From Streptomyces griseoviridis (GTDB taxonomy: Bacteria; Actinomycetota; Actinomycetes; Streptomycetales; Streptomycetaceae), in assembly GCF_005222485.1 (NCBI RefSeq), contig NZ_CP029078.1, forward strand, positions 7,255,501 to 7,319,500: DNA of 64,000 bases, given 5' to 3'. This document shows, in pieces, positions 51,130 to 60,623 of the stretch. The stretch's first letter is position 1. Each line of letters begins with the position of its first letter. The position numbers were made by a program, and so were the translations under genes. The notes beneath the pieces are model-generated. The model was not told where the DNA came from. It did not search any database and saw only the letters and a list, made by a program, of their open reading frames with translations.

Positions 51130-51696
51130 ATGAGGACGACCGTGCGGATGTGGCGTCTGCGGAGCAACCCGCTCAGGCGGCGGTCGGACGTCCTGGAGAC
51201 ATGGATCATGCTGCTCGCGGCCCTGCTGCTCGTCGTCGCCGTGCCCCTCGTCGGCACCCTGACGGCCCTGAGCACCGGCCACTCCCTGTCCCGGCAGCGC
51301 CAGGACCGGCACACCGCCACGGCGGTCCTGGTCACGGACGCGCCCGCGTCCCGGGGTGGCTACCCCACCGCCGACCTGACGAGCGGGCAGGTGCGCTGGA
51401 CCACGCCGGGCGGGGCGTCCCGCACCGGTACGACGCAGGTGGTCTCCGGGCTGAAGGCCGGCACCAGGACCACGGTCTGGCTCGACCGGCAGGGGAACCT
51501 GACCACCGCCCCGGTCAGCGTGCGGTCCGCGCAGGCGCAGTCGGTGATGTTCGGCGCTCTGGCGTCCGCTTGCGCGGGCGGCCTGCTGCTGGGCGGCACC
51601 AGCGCCGCGATGTGGCGGCTCGACACGGTGCGTTCGCGGAACTGGGAACGGGAATGGGCCGACGTCGGACCGCGCTGGCGTCGCCGCACCGGATAG
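51130..51696 (+). CDS. Rv1733c-like two-span membrane protein
   Basis: A 188-residue protein that matches the Rv1733c family: [20 protein letters not shown], a first transmembrane helix (about 26-48), an outside domain of about 90 residues with [18 protein letters not shown], and a second helix ([19 protein letters not shown]) before a basic cytoplasmic tail with [12 protein letters not shown]. Rv1733c is a latency antigen of the M. tuberculosis DosR regulon; its molecular role is unknown. GGACGACG precedes the ATG without a strong ribosome site. It is divergent from osdR with DosR-box-like sites between. Confidence 0.88.
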   Translation: MRTTVRMWRLRSNPLRRRSDVLETWIMLLAALLLVVAVPLVGTLTALSTGHSLSRQRQDRHTATAVLVTDAPASRGGYPTADLTSGQVRWTTPGGASRTGTTQVVSGLKAGTRTTVWLDRQGNLTTAPVSVRSAQAQSVMFGALASACAGGLLLGGTSAAMWRLDTVRSRNWEREWADVGPRWRRRTG

Positions 51697-51747
51697 CACC
51701 CCCCGGTTCCCCCACCGCGCGGTCGCGCTCCCCGACGAGGTGACGGC

Positions 51748-52500
51748 ATGCTGGTGGCTGTGGCGCTCTCGCAGTTCGTGCGGCCACTGCGGGCCGCGCG
51801 GGCCGTGGTGTTCGATACGGACGGGGTGATCACCGACTCCGCGCGTGTGCACGCCGCCGCGTGGAAACAGGTCTTCGACGCCTACCTGCGGAGCGTCGGA
51901 CAGAACGAGATGTTCGACCCGGTGGAGGACTACCGGCGGCACGTCGACGGCAGATCGCGGCTCGACGGCGCAGCCGGGTTCCTCGCCGCACGGGGACTCG
52001 ACACCTCGGACGCGACGGTACGGGCGGTCGCCGAGGCCAAGGAGCGGCTGTTCGCACAGGCCCTGCGGGAGCACGGCGTCGTCGCCTACCCAGGGACGGT
52101 GCGGCTGCTGCGTGCCCTGCGCGCGGAGCGGGTGCCGTGCGCCGCCGTGTCCGCGTCGCGGCACGCGCCGCAGCTGCTGGAGCGGGCCCGGGTCCGCGAC
52201 CTGTTCGCCACCGTGGTGGACGGAACCGAGGCCGCCCGCCTCGCGCTGCCGGGCAAGCCCGACCCGGCGCTGTTCCTGGAGGCGGCCCGCCGCCTGGGCG
52301 TCGCCGCGGACCGTTCCGCCGTGATCGAGGACGCGCTGGCCGGGGTGGAGGCCGGGCGGCGCGGTGGCTTCGCGCTCGTGGTGGGCGTCGACCGCACGGC
52401 CGGTCCCACCAGCGCCGCCGACCTGCGCGCCCGCGGGGCCGACCTGGTCGTCGGCGACCTGGCCGAACTGCTCGTCGGAGAGGTGGCTGACCGTGCGTGA
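51748..52500 (+). CDS. HAD hydrolase, beta-phosphoglucomutase type
   Basis: A 250-residue HAD-IA protein. The motif [17 protein letters not shown] (D23, D25) and the cap residues match beta-phosphoglucomutase; motif II VSASRHA, motif III Lys in [14 protein letters not shown] and motif [19 protein letters not shown] are complete. It converts beta-glucose 1-phosphate to glucose 6-phosphate. Its stop overlaps the GTG of a GH65 disaccharide phosphorylase, whose product is beta-glucose 1-phosphate, a strong functional link. The region between the Rv1733c-like gene and this start is 51 bp, so both may share an osdR-type promoter. Confidence 0.9.
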   Translation: MLVAVALSQFVRPLRAARAVVFDTDGVITDSARVHAAAWKQVFDAYLRSVGQNEMFDPVEDYRRHVDGRSRLDGAAGFLAARGLDTSDATVRAVAEAKERLFAQALREHGVVAYPGTVRLLRALRAERVPCAAVSASRHAPQLLERARVRDLFATVVDGTEAARLALPGKPDPALFLEAARRLGVAADRSAVIEDALAGVEAGRRGGFALVVGVDRTAGPTSAADLRARGADLVVGDLAELLVGEVADRA

Positions 52501-54871
52501 CTGGACCTGGCGGTACGAGGGCTACGACCCGCGCCACGAGCGGCTGCGGGAGGCGCTGTGCACCCTGGGCAACGGCCGCTTCGCGACCCGGGGAGCGGCT
52601 CCGGAGGCCGCACGGGGACCGGCGCACTATCCGGGCACCTACGCGGCGGGCTGCTACGACCGGCTCGTCTCGTCGGTGGCCGGACGCGAGGTCGAGAACG
52701 AGGATCTGGTGAACCTCCCCAACTGGCTGCCCCTGCGGTTCCGGGCCGCGGGCGGCGACTGGTTCACTCCGGACGCGCGGGTGCCGCTGGCCTACGAGCA
52801 GGTCCTCGACCTGCGCCGGGGCAGACTGACGCGCCGCATGCGGCTGTGCGACGGCGCGGGCCGGGTCATTGCCGTCGAGCAGCGGCGGATCGTACACATG
52901 CGCGATCCGCACCTGGCGGCGTTGTCGACGAGGCTCACGCCCGAGGGGTGGAGCGGCGAGCTGGAGGTCGAGTCCGCGCTGGACGGCGACGTCACCAACG
53001 CCGGTGTGGAGCGCTACCGCGACCTGGACGGCCGGCACCTCACCGGGCACGCGACCGGGGCGGTCGGGCCCGCCACCGTCTGGCTCGACTGCCGTACCGC
53101 CTCCTCGGGTGTCCGCGTCGCGATGGCGGCCCGGGTCCGGGTGAGGCCGGAACCGCCCCTCACCAGCAGTCCGGAGCCCGGTCCGCTCGCGGTCGTCCAC
53201 CGCCTCGCCCTGGCGGTCACCGACGGGCGGCCGGTCACCGTGGAGAAGACGGTCGCCCTGCACACCTCGCGCGACCCGGCGATCGGCGACCCGCTGGACG
53301 CCGCCCTCGACCGGGTCGCGGGCGCCGCCGACTTCTCCGGACTCCTCGCCTCCCACACCACCGCCTGGGCACATCTGTGGCGGCGGGCCGAACTGGACGT
53401 CGCGAACAGGGCGGGGAAGGTGCTGCGGCTGCACCTCTTCCACGTCCTGCAGACGCTGTCGCCGCACACCGCGGGACTGGACGTCGGCGTGCCCGCCAGG
53501 GGGCTGCACGGAGAGGCGTACCGCGGGCACGTCTTCTGGGACGAGCTGTTCGTCCTGCCGTACCTCGACCTGCACCTGCCCGAGGTGTCCCGGGCCCTGC
53601 TCGGCTACCGGTGCCGCAGGCTGGGCGCGGCCTGCCGGGCGGCGGCCGAGGCGGGCCACAAGGGCGCCATGTACCCCTGGCAGAGCGGCAGCGACGGCCG
53701 GGAGGAGACCCAGCTCCTGCACCTCAACCCGCGCTCCGGACGGTGGCTGCCCGACCACTCCCGGCTCCAGCAGCACGTCGGCTCCGCGGTGGCCTACAAC
53801 ATCTGGCGCTACTGCGAGGCCAGCGGCGACACGGGCTTCCTGTACGGCGACGGCGCCGAGACGCTGCTCCAGATCGCCCGGTTCTGGGCGGACAGCGCGC
53901 TGTGGGACCCGGCGCGCGAGCGGTACCGCATCCTCGGGGTGATGGGCCCCGACGAGTACCACGACGCCTACCCCGGAGCGGACCGGCCCGGAATCGACGA
54001 CAACGCGTACACCAACGTCACCGCGGCGTGGGTGCTGGCCCGTGCCCTCGACCTCTGCCGGGCCCTGCCCAGGCACCGCCGGGACGAACTGTTCGAGCGC
54101 GTCGCCCTGGACCCGGCGGAGCCGGAACTCTGGGAGGACGTGTCACGACGGCTGCGGGTGCCCTTCCACCAGGGCGTCATCAGCCAGTTCGACGGCTACG
54201 CGGACCTCCCGGCCCTGGACTGGGACGGCTACCGCCGGCGGTACGGCGACATCCGCCGGCTCGACCGCATCCTGGAGGCCGAGGGGGACTCGGTCAACCG
54301 CTACCAGGCGTCCAAGCAGGCCGACGTCCTGATGCTGGGCTACCTCTTCCCGCCCGACGAACTCGCCGCGCTGTTCGGCCGGTTGGGGTACCCGCTCGAC
54401 GACGCGCGCTGGCGGACGACCGTCGACCACTACCTGGCCCGCACCAGCCACGGTTCGACCCTCAGCGGCCTGGTCCACGGCTGGGTCCTGGCCCGCGCCC
54501 GCCGCGCCGGGGCCTGGCGCCACGTCCACGAGGCCCTCACCGGTGACGTGGCCGATCTGCAGGGCGGCACCACCGAGGAGGGCATCCACCTGGGAGCGAT
54601 GGCCGGCACCCTCGATCTCGTGCAGCGGTGCCTCACCGGTCTCGAGCCACGCTCCGACGCCCTGCGCCTCGACCCGGCGCCGCTGCCGCAGCTGTCGGAC
54701 TTCACCCTCACCGTCCGCTACCGCGACCACTGGGACGTCACCCTGCGCCTCGGCTCAGGGCGGCTCGGGGTCGGCGTGTCCGAGTCCGACGGCAGCCCGC
54801 TCACCGTGCGGCTCGGCGGCCGCACCCTCACCATCGCCCCCGGGACCGCGCGAACCCTCGACCTCCCCTGA
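52493..54871 (+). CDS. GH65 disaccharide phosphorylase (trehalose/kojibiose/maltose type)
   Basis: A 792-residue GH65 enzyme: N-terminal beta-sandwich, (alpha/alpha)6 barrel and C-terminal beta domain. Key sites are [38 protein letters not shown], the general acid Glu in [10 protein letters not shown] and the phosphate loop [19 protein letters not shown]. It phosphorolyses an alpha-glucoside with inversion, giving beta-glucose 1-phosphate and glucose. Trehalose, kojibiose or nigerose cannot be told apart by eye. It is coupled (overlapping stop/start) to beta-phosphoglucomutase. In the dormancy island this pair would mobilise stored trehalose. Confidence 0.92.
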   Translation: MRDWTWRYEGYDPRHERLREALCTLGNGRFATRGAAPEAARGPAHYPGTYAAGCYDRLVSSVAGREVENEDLVNLPNWLPLRFRAAGGDWFTPDARVPLAYEQVLDLRRGRLTRRMRLCDGAGRVIAVEQRRIVHMRDPHLAALSTRLTPEGWSGELEVESALDGDVTNAGVERYRDLDGRHLTGHATGAVGPATVWLDCRTASSGVRVAMAARVRVRPEPPLTSSPEPGPLAVVHRLALAVTDGRPVTVEKTVALHTSRDPAIGDPLDAALDRVAGAADFSGLLASHTTAWAHLWRRAELDVANRAGKVLRLHLFHVLQTLSPHTAGLDVGVPARGLHGEAYRGHVFWDELFVLPYLDLHLPEVSRALLGYRCRRLGAACRAAAEAGHKGAMYPWQSGSDGREETQLLHLNPRSGRWLPDHSRLQQHVGSAVAYNIWRYCEASGDTGFLYGDGAETLLQIARFWADSALWDPARERYRILGVMGPDEYHDAYPGADRPGIDDNAYTNVTAAWVLARALDLCRALPRHRRDELFERVALDPAEPELWEDVSRRLRVPFHQGVISQFDGYADLPALDWDGYRRRYGDIRRLDRILEAEGDSVNRYQASKQADVLMLGYLFPPDELAALFGRLGYPLDDARWRTTVDHYLARTSHGSTLSGLVHGWVLARARRAGAWRHVHEALTGDVADLQGGTTEEGIHLGAMAGTLDLVQRCLTGLEPRSDALRLDPAPLPQLSDFTLTVRYRDHWDVTLRLGSGRLGVGVSESDGSPLTVRLGGRTLTIAPGTARTLDLP

Positions 54872-54899
54872 GCCGCGGCCCCGTGGCGGGCGGGACGGT

Positions 54900-55204
54900 T
54901 CAGCCCGCCTCGATCCTGCGGCCGGAGAGCCGCACGGGAGCGATCCGCGTCCACAGGTCTCGCCCGCGGCCCGCCCGGCGCCCTCGGGCAGGTCGCGCGC
55001 GCCGCCCCTGAGCCGGGACACCGTCGTGTCCAGCGCGTCCGCGACGCTGAGCAGGAACGCGAGCCCCGGAGTCGCGGAGGGGGTCCCCTCCACGTACCGC
55101 GGATATCCGGGCGCGACCCCGGCCGGGTCGGCCACCTCGTCCGCCGTCAGGCCCAGCTCCCGCCGACGGCCGGCCGGGCGCCGCCCGATGTCTCCGGCCG
55201 TCAT
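54900..55204 (-). pseudogene. Decayed Xre-PNPOx gene: HTH start joined to the last codons, middle deleted
   Basis: From ATG 55204 the frame reads [20 protein letters not shown] ... LLSVADALDTTVSRLRGG, the Xre-type helix-turn-helix that begins actinobacterial pyridoxamine-5'-phosphate-oxidase-like stress proteins. After about 80 codons the sequence shifts frame and reads DLWTRIAPVRLSGRRIEAG and a TGA at 54900-54902, the usual C-terminus of the same family. The intervening flavin-binding domain (normally about 110 residues) is missing. Proline substitutions in the HTH (ADPAGV, GYPRYVE) fit loss of selection. The alcohol dehydrogenase gene lies 6 bp upstream in the same direction. Confidence 0.7.
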
Positions 55205-55209
55205 CGCGC

Positions 55210-56289
55210 TCACGCCCCGTCCGCGGCGCGGAGACTCACCACGTCGTGCGGTGGCCGGCCGAGCACGACCTTCAGGGCGCCGGTGTCCGCGGCCCGGGAG
55301 AACACGTCGTACGCCTCCCGCATCGCGTCGAGCGGGAAGGTGTGGGTGACCATCGGGGACGTCGGCAGCCGTCCTGCCGCGGCCATCCGCAGCAGCGTGG
55401 GCGTCGAACGGGTGTCGACGAGGCCCGTGGTGATCGTCAGGTTCCTGATCCACAGGTCCTCCAGGTGCAGCACGGCGGGTTTCCCGTGCACACCGATGTT
55501 GGCGACATGCCCGCCCGGCCGCACCAGACGGGTGCACAGCTCGAAGGTCTCCGGTGCGCCGACTGCCTCGATGACGACATCGGCCCCGAGCCCGTCGGTC
55601 AGGTCGGCGACGAGCCGCCCGGGGTCCTCGTCCGCGAGCGCCACGGCGTCGGCGCCGAAGTGCTTGGCCGCGTCGAGGCGGCCGGTCGCGAGGTCGATCG
55701 CGATGACCCGGTCGGGGGACAGGAGTCCGGCCGTGGCGACGGCTGCCAGCCCGATGGGCCCGGCACCGACGACGGCCACGGTGTCCCCGGGCCGCACCCG
55801 GCCGTTGCGGACACCCACCTCGTAGGCGGTGGGGAAGATGTCGGCGAGGAGGACGGCGTCGTTGCTCGCGAGCGACCCGGGCAGCGGGTACACGGACAGG
55901 TCGGCGTGCGGGACACGGACGTACTCCGCCTGCGTGCCGTCGATCAGGTGGCCGAGGATCCAGCCCCCGCCGCCGCGGCACTGTCCGTAGACGGCTTCCC
56001 GGCAGAAGCGGCACCGGCCGCAGGCCGTGATGCAGGAGACGAGCACCCGGTCGCCGGGCCGGACCCCGCGCACGTCAGGTCCCGCCTCGACGACCTCGCC
56101 GACGGCCTCGTGCCCGAGGACCGTCCCCGAGGGCACCTCGGGGACGTCGCCCTTGAGGATGTGCAGATCGGTGCCGCAGATGGTGACGGCGTCCACCCGG
56201 ACGACGACGTCACCGGGCTCCTCGACGAGGGGGTCGGGCACTTCCTGCCAGGCGGCCGCGCCGGGGCCTTCGAAGACGAACGCTTTCAT
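55210..56289 (-). CDS. Zinc-dependent alcohol dehydrogenase family protein
   Basis: A 359-residue medium-chain dehydrogenase. Catalytic zinc ligands are Cys in TICGTDLH and the GHE of LGHEAVGE; the structural zinc has the CxxC-type set CGRCRFCREAVYGQC; the NAD loop is VVGAGPIGLAA. It oxidises or reduces small alcohols, aldehydes or threonine-like substrates; the exact one is unclear. ATG 56289 precedes ...KAFVFEGPGA; CGGAAGGAACGG lies upstream. A DosR-box-like sequence is about 140 bp upstream. Alcohol dehydrogenases are typical osd/DosR members for disposing of reductant under hypoxia. Confidence 0.9.
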   Translation of the reverse strand: MKAFVFEGPGAAAWQEVPDPLVEEPGDVVVRVDAVTICGTDLHILKGDVPEVPSGTVLGHEAVGEVVEAGPDVRGVRPGDRVLVSCITACGRCRFCREAVYGQCRGGGGWILGHLIDGTQAEYVRVPHADLSVYPLPGSLASNDAVLLADIFPTAYEVGVRNGRVRPGDTVAVVGAGPIGLAAVATAGLLSPDRVIAIDLATGRLDAAKHFGADAVALADEDPGRLVADLTDGLGADVVIEAVGAPETFELCTRLVRPGGHVANIGVHGKPAVLHLEDLWIRNLTITTGLVDTRSTPTLLRMAAAGRLPTSPMVTHTFPLDAMREAYDVFSRAADTGALKVVLGRPPHDVVSLRAADGA

Positions 56290-56427
56290 GACCGTTCCTT
56301 CCGTTCCCCCCTCCTGGGAGGCCCAGCCGCCCGGCCCGGTCCCGACCGGTTTCATCCGGTGCCGACGCGGGCGGCCGACCTGGGGCACACACCTCACAGC
56401 CTCCGCCGACGCCCGCGGCCCCGGCTT

Positions 56428-56441
56428 GGGCCGACCGGACC
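56428..56441. promoter_or_regulatory. Weak DosR-box-like site upstream of alcohol dehydrogenase
   Basis: GGGCCGACCGGACC matches the island motif in 13 of 14 positions (A for C at position 12). It lies 139 bp before the dehydrogenase start, in the spacer after the kinase gene. Confidence 0.35.
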
Positions 56442-56474
56442 CCGACGGGACCGCATGGCCCCCCGGCCGCCCCC

Positions 56475-57899
56475 TCAGCGGGGAAGCGTCAGCAGGAAGG
56501 TCGTCCCGCCCGGCCGGCTGGTGACGGTGACCGTCCCGTGGTGCGCGGTCACGACGGCGTGGACGATCGCGAGCCCGAGCCCCGTGCTCCCGGTGGCGCG
56601 GGAGCGCGCGTGGTCGGCGCGGACGAACCGCCCGAAGACCTCCCCCTGGAGCGCTTGTGGGATGCCCGGCCCGTTGTCGCTGACCCGTACCCGGACCCCG
56701 GTCCCCTCCTGGGTGAGCGCGACAGTCGTCTCCGTGCCGGGCGGGGTGTGCGTGCGGGCGTTGGCGAGGAGGTTGCCGACGGCCTGCTGGAGCCGGTGCG
56801 CGTCACCGGTGACGACGACCGGGGAGTCGGGCAGGTCGAGCAGCCAGACGTGGTCGGGGGCGGCTGCCCGCGCGTCGTCCGTCGCGTCCAGGATCAGGCG
56901 GGTCAGGTCGACCGGCTCGTGGGCGAGGGGCCGCCCGGCGTCGATCCTGGCCAGCAGCAGGAGGTCGTCGACGAGCCCCGACATCCGCCGGGACTCCGCG
57001 TCGATGCGCTGGAGGGCGTGCCTGACCTCGCCCGGCAGGGGGCCCACGCGCCGCAGGGCGAGTTCGGCGTGACCGCGGATGTTGGCCACCGGAGTCCGCA
57101 GCTCGTGACTGGCGTCCGCGGCGAAATGGCGGAGCCTCTCCTCGCTCGCGTGGCGGCGCACGAGGGCGTCCTCGATGTGGCCGAGCATGTGGTTGAGGGC
57201 GCTGCCCACCTGCCCGACCTCGGTGCCGGGGTCGGCGTCGGCCAGCGGCGCGGGCATGGCGATCTCACCGCTGGCCAGCGGCAGCGCCGCCACCTCCGCC
57301 GCCTGCGCGGTGACCCGCTTGAGGGGGCGCAGGGAGACGCGCACCCACAGCGCCCCGGCGACACCGGTGACCAGCAGCGCGGCACCGAACAACGCGGCCT
57401 CGACCGCTTCGAGACGGTGCACGGTGTCCTCCACCGGGTGCAGGGGAAGGCCGGTGACCAGGACGTCCCGGTCGTCACCCGGCACCGCCACGACCCGGTA
57501 GATGCCCAACGTGGACAGCCGTACGTCGTGCCCCCGGCCGTCGGTGGGGACCGCGGCCAGGGCGCGGCGCTCGTCGGCGGTCAGCGGGACGGACCGGTCG
57601 GCGGTGTCGTCTACGACGGCCGCCCGGGTGACCTCTCCGCCGAGGAGGCGTGCCCCGAAGGTGGCGTCGGCCTGCCCGCGGGTGTCGGGGCGGTTGTCGG
57701 CGTCGGGCCTGGCCTCGTGCTCCAGGCTCGCCGCGAAACGGCCCCCGGAGGCGGTGAGCTGCAGGTCGAGACGCCCCAGCAGGAAACCGCGCAGCGCCAG
57801 CGCGGTGCTGACCCCGACGGCCAGACACGCCAGGGCGAGCAGCACGACGAGACCGGCGGTGAGCTGGCCGCGGAGCGTGCGGGGGAGCGGGCGTCTCAT
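56475..57899 (-). CDS. OmpR-partner sensor histidine kinase
   Basis: A 474-residue membrane kinase: transmembrane 1 (about 13-35), an extracellular domain of about 120 residues, transmembrane 2 (about 166-188), a HAMP linker (RPLKRVTAQAAEVA), HisKA with the phospho-His in FAADASHELRTPVANIRGH, and HATPase with NLLANARTHTPPG, DNGPGIP and GSTGLGLAIV. Its ATG shares one base with the stop of the response-regulator gene upstream (TGATG), so both are coexpressed. The system diverges from the ferric-reductase/FMN/ApbE operon, the likely target. Confidence 0.93.
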   Translation of the reverse strand: MRRPLPRTLRGQLTAGLVVLLALACLAVGVSTALALRGFLLGRLDLQLTASGGRFAASLEHEARPDADNRPDTRGQADATFGARLLGGEVTRAAVVDDTADRSVPLTADERRALAAVPTDGRGHDVRLSTLGIYRVVAVPGDDRDVLVTGLPLHPVEDTVHRLEAVEAALFGAALLVTGVAGALWVRVSLRPLKRVTAQAAEVAALPLASGEIAMPAPLADADPGTEVGQVGSALNHMLGHIEDALVRRHASEERLRHFAADASHELRTPVANIRGHAELALRRVGPLPGEVRHALQRIDAESRRMSGLVDDLLLLARIDAGRPLAHEPVDLTRLILDATDDARAAAPDHVWLLDLPDSPVVVTGDAHRLQQAVGNLLANARTHTPPGTETTVALTQEGTGVRVRVSDNGPGIPQALQGEVFGRFVRADHARSRATGSTGLGLAIVHAVVTAHHGTVTVTSRPGGTTFLLTLPR

Positions 57900-58630
57900 C
57901 ACTGACCCGGCTTGAGGACATACCCGACACCGCGCACCGTGTGGATCATCGGACTCCGTCCGGCGTCGATCTTGCGTCGCAGATAGCTGATGTACAGCTC
58001 GACGACATGGGCACGGCCACCGAAGTCGTAGGCCCACACCCGGTCGAGGATCTGCTCCTTGGACAGCACCCGGCGCGGGTTGCGCATCAGGAACCGAAGG
58101 AGTTCGAACTCGGTGCGCGACAGGTCGACGACGGCACCGCCGCGCCTGACCTCCCTGGCCTCCTCGTCCATGGCGAGGTCACCGACGGCGAGCCAGGCCG
58201 TCCCCGTGCCCGCGGTCATACCGGCCCGCCGCAGCAGGCCGCGCAGCCGGGCGATGACCTCCTCGAGACTGTACGGCTTGGTGACGTAGTCGTCCCCGCC
58301 CGCGGTGATCCCCGCGATGCGGTCCTCCACCGCGTCCCGGGCCGTCAGGAACAGGACGCACACGCTGGGCGCCTCCCGCCGGAGCGCGCGCAGGACCTGG
58401 AGTCCGTCGAGATCCGGCAGCATCCAGTCCAGGACCACCGCGTCGGGCCTGAACTCCGCCGCGGTGCGCAGCGCGGTGGAGCCGTCGGCGGCGGCGCGGA
58501 CCTCCCACCCCTCACCGGTCAGCGCTCCGGCCAGCACGTCGGTGACGTCCGGTTCGTCGTCGACGACCAGGATCCGTACGGGGGCGCCGTCGGCGTGGTG
58601 CAGCGGGGGTGCGGTGAGCGGTTCGTCCAT
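57899..58630 (-). CDS. OmpR-family response regulator
   Basis: A 243-residue regulator: receiver domain with VVDDEPDVTD, phospho-acceptor D68 in AVVLDWMLPDLDG, LTARD and Lys in YVTKPYS, then a winged-helix domain (LSRTEFELLRFLMRNPRRVLS ... VHVVELYISYLRRKID and RGVGYVLKP). It pairs with the overlapping kinase. Upstream, 11-bp-spaced CTCTGA repeats in both orientations (58679-58734) have the form of OmpR-type binding sites and lie between this gene and the divergent redox operon. Confidence 0.93.
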   Translation of the reverse strand: MDEPLTAPPLHHADGAPVRILVVDDEPDVTDVLAGALTGEGWEVRAAADGSTALRTAAEFRPDAVVLDWMLPDLDGLQVLRALRREAPSVCVLFLTARDAVEDRIAGITAGGDDYVTKPYSLEEVIARLRGLLRRAGMTAGTGTAWLAVGDLAMDEEAREVRRGGAVVDLSRTEFELLRFLMRNPRRVLSKEQILDRVWAYDFGGRAHVVELYISYLRRKIDAGRSPMIHTVRGVGYVLKPGQ

Positions 58631-58678
58631 GGTCCCCCCAGCATCCCCCGACGCGGGCCGTCACCGGGCGGACGGTGT

Positions 58679-58734
58679 CTCTGAGTTTCCTCTGAATGAG
58701 CGCGAGGACCGGCAGGCGGGGCCCATTCAGAGGA
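58679..58734. promoter_or_regulatory. Mirror-arranged OmpR-type box between the regulator and redox operons
   Basis: CTCTGA at 58679 and 58690 forms an 11-bp direct repeat. An 11-bp perfect inverted repeat, TCCTCTGAATG (58688-58698) with its complement at 58724-58734, places a second copy in opposite orientation; on that strand TTCTGC-N5-CTCTGA again shows the 11-bp period. So each promoter has its own tandem site. Confidence 0.6.
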
Positions 58735-58802
58735 TTCGCAGAAGTACGGCTGTGAGGCTGCTGACCGTCCGCCGCCGAAGCGGCCCCGACCGGAGGAACC
58801 TC

Positions 58803-60167
58803 ATGACCACCACCGTGACCGGCGCTTCCCGCGCGAGCGGCGGCGTCCGCCATCGGCGCCCCCGCCGCACCCCGGTGCCCTTCCTGGCGCAGCTGCTGAT
58901 CTGGGCCGGTGCCGCCGGTGTGCTGGGCCTGTGGTGGAGCCACACCACCGCGGTCGTCGGCCCGGCCGGCTGGCTGACCGGCGCAGGACGCATCACCGGG
59001 CTGCTGGCCGGCTACGCCTGCGCCGTGCTGCTGGCGCTGATGGCACGCGTCCCGCTCCTCGACCACGGCGTCGGCACCGACCGGCTCGCCCGCTGGCACG
59101 CGCTGGGCGGGCGCTGCACGGTCTCGCTGGCGCTCGCCCACACCCTGCTCGTCATCTGGGGGTACTCGCTGACCTCGCACACCGGAGTGGTCAGCGAGAC
59201 CTCCACCCTCGTGCTGAGCTGTCCCGACCTTCTGAAAGGCACCATCGGGTTCCTGCTGTTCCTGGCCACCGGCATCCTGTCGGCCCGCGCGGCCCGCCGC
59301 AGGATGAGCTACGAGACCTGGCACTACCTCCACTTCGCCACCTATCTGGCGGTCTTCCTCAGCTTCGGACACCAGCTCTCGGACGGTGCCGACTTCGTCG
59401 GCGACCGACTCGCCCAGGCCGCCTGGTACGCGCTGTTCATCGGCGTCGCCGCGCTGCTCGTCTGGTTCAGGTTCGCCGTCCCCCTCCGACGCGGGCTGCG
59501 CCACCGCATGCGCGTCGCCGAGGTACGTCCCGAGGCCCCGGGCGTCGTCTCCGTCCACCTCACCGGCGAGCACCTGGACGAACTGGGCGGCGAGCCCGGC
59601 CAGTTCCTGCGCTGGCGGTTCCTCGCCCGCGGACTGTGGTGGACCGCGAACCCCTACTCCCTGTCCGCCCCCGCGCACCCCCGTCATCTGCGCATCACCG
59701 TGAAGTCCGCGGGCGCGCACAGCGCCGCGCTCGCCCACCTCGCCCCCGGGACCAGGGTCTCGGCCGAGGGCCCGTACGGCGGGTTCACCGCCAGGCGCCG
59801 CACCGCCGCCAAGGTGCTTCTGCTCGCGGGCGGGGTCGGCATCACGCCCTTGCGCGCTCTCTTCGAGACGCTCCCGGGGCAGGTCACGCTCGTCCACCGG
59901 GCCCGCCGCACCGTCGATCTCGCCCTGCGCGCCGAGATCGACGCGATAGCCGCCCGCCGGGGCGCCACCGTCCACCATGTCGTCGACGAGCCGGGCGGAC
60001 CCGCCTCTCCCCTCACCGCGGCGGGCCTGAGCGCCCTGGTCCCCGACCTGGCGGCGCACGACGTCTACCTCTGCGGTCCGCCCGGCATGGCGAGGGCCGC
60101 AACCGGCGCCCTGCGGGAGGCCGGCGTCCCGGCCCGGCGCATCCACCACGAGTCCTTCGCCTTCTGA
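58803..60167 (+). CDS. Ferric-reductase-like membrane oxidoreductase with FAD/NAD domain
   Basis: A 454-residue protein. The first half has about six membrane helices with paired His for haem (LARWHALGGRCTVSLALAHT and YETWHYLHFATYLAVFLSFGH). The second half is a ferredoxin-reductase module: flavin loop NPYSLSAP, FAD/NAD region LLLAGGVGITPLRALFE and the C-terminal CGPPGM pattern. It takes electrons from cytosolic NAD(P)H through FAD to haem and to an acceptor on the outside. In this operon the acceptor is probably the flavinylated FMN-binding protein. ATG 58803 follows CCGGAGGAA. First gene of the redox operon. Confidence 0.9.
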   Translation: MTTTVTGASRASGGVRHRRPRRTPVPFLAQLLIWAGAAGVLGLWWSHTTAVVGPAGWLTGAGRITGLLAGYACAVLLALMARVPLLDHGVGTDRLARWHALGGRCTVSLALAHTLLVIWGYSLTSHTGVVSETSTLVLSCPDLLKGTIGFLLFLATGILSARAARRRMSYETWHYLHFATYLAVFLSFGHQLSDGADFVGDRLAQAAWYALFIGVAALLVWFRFAVPLRRGLRHRMRVAEVRPEAPGVVSVHLTGEHLDELGGEPGQFLRWRFLARGLWWTANPYSLSAPAHPRHLRITVKSAGAHSAALAHLAPGTRVSAEGPYGGFTARRRTAAKVLLLAGGVGITPLRALFETLPGQVTLVHRARRTVDLALRAEIDAIAARRGATVHHVVDEPGGPASPLTAAGLSALVPDLAAHDVYLCGPPGMARAATGALREAGVPARRIHHESFAF

Positions 60168-60179
60168 GGAGCACCAGTC

Positions 60180-60623
60180 ATGCGCCGCGCCGTCGTCGCC
60201 ACCACCGGGATCAGCGCCCTGGTCGTCACGCTGCTCGCTCTCAAACCCCATCAGCCGCCGGCCCTGGCCAGCGGTGCGATCCGCGGTCCCGCGGCCGGTC
60301 CGTCCGCGCATCCGCCCACCGGCGGCGCGTCCGGCGCACCGGCGGGCACGGGCACGTTCACCGGGGACCCCGTCGACACGTCGTACGGGACCGTGCAGGT
60401 CGCCGTCACCCTCGCCAAGGGGCGGATCACCGCGGTGAAGGTCCTTCGGGCACCGGACGGAAACGGACGCGACCGGCAGATCGCCTCCTACGCGCTGCCC
60501 CGCCTCACCCAGGAGGCGATCGGCGCGCAGAGCGCGCACATCGACGCGGTCTCCGGCGCCAGCTACACCAGCCAGGGCTACGTCCGGTCCCTGCAGAGTG
60601 CCCTGGACCAGGCGCATGGCTGA
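60180..60623 (+). CDS. Exported FMN-binding domain protein (flavinylation target)
   Basis: A 147-residue protein with an N-terminal hydrophobic signal/anchor (VVATTGISALVVTLLAL), a Pro/Gly/Ser linker and an FMN-binding domain. The covalent attachment motif is present as DAVSGASYTS: the usual acceptor Thr of SGAT is Ser128 here. ApbE, encoded next and overlapping by 8 bp, would attach FMN from FAD by a phosphoester bond. The protein would then carry electrons outside the membrane from the ferric-reductase-like partner to an unknown acceptor. It starts 12 bp after the reductase gene. Confidence 0.9.
   Translation: MRRAVVATTGISALVVTLLALKPHQPPALASGAIRGPAAGPSAHPPTGGASGAPAGTGTFTGDPVDTSYGTVQVAVTLAKGRITAVKVLRAPDGNGRDRQIASYALPRLTQEAIGAQSAHIDAVSGASYTSQGYVRSLQSALDQAHG

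Noticed and set aside
51830..54076. Open frame of about 750 codons opposite the GH65 gene
   Set aside because: Antisense shadow of a clear GH65 enzyme with all catalytic motifs on the plus strand.
58774..58787. Shared 14-mer GGGGCCGCTTCGGC (minus strand) with 45838-45851 as a regulator site
   Set aside because: Match is exact but the sequence is very GC-rich and lacks the 5-4-5 dyad; likely chance.
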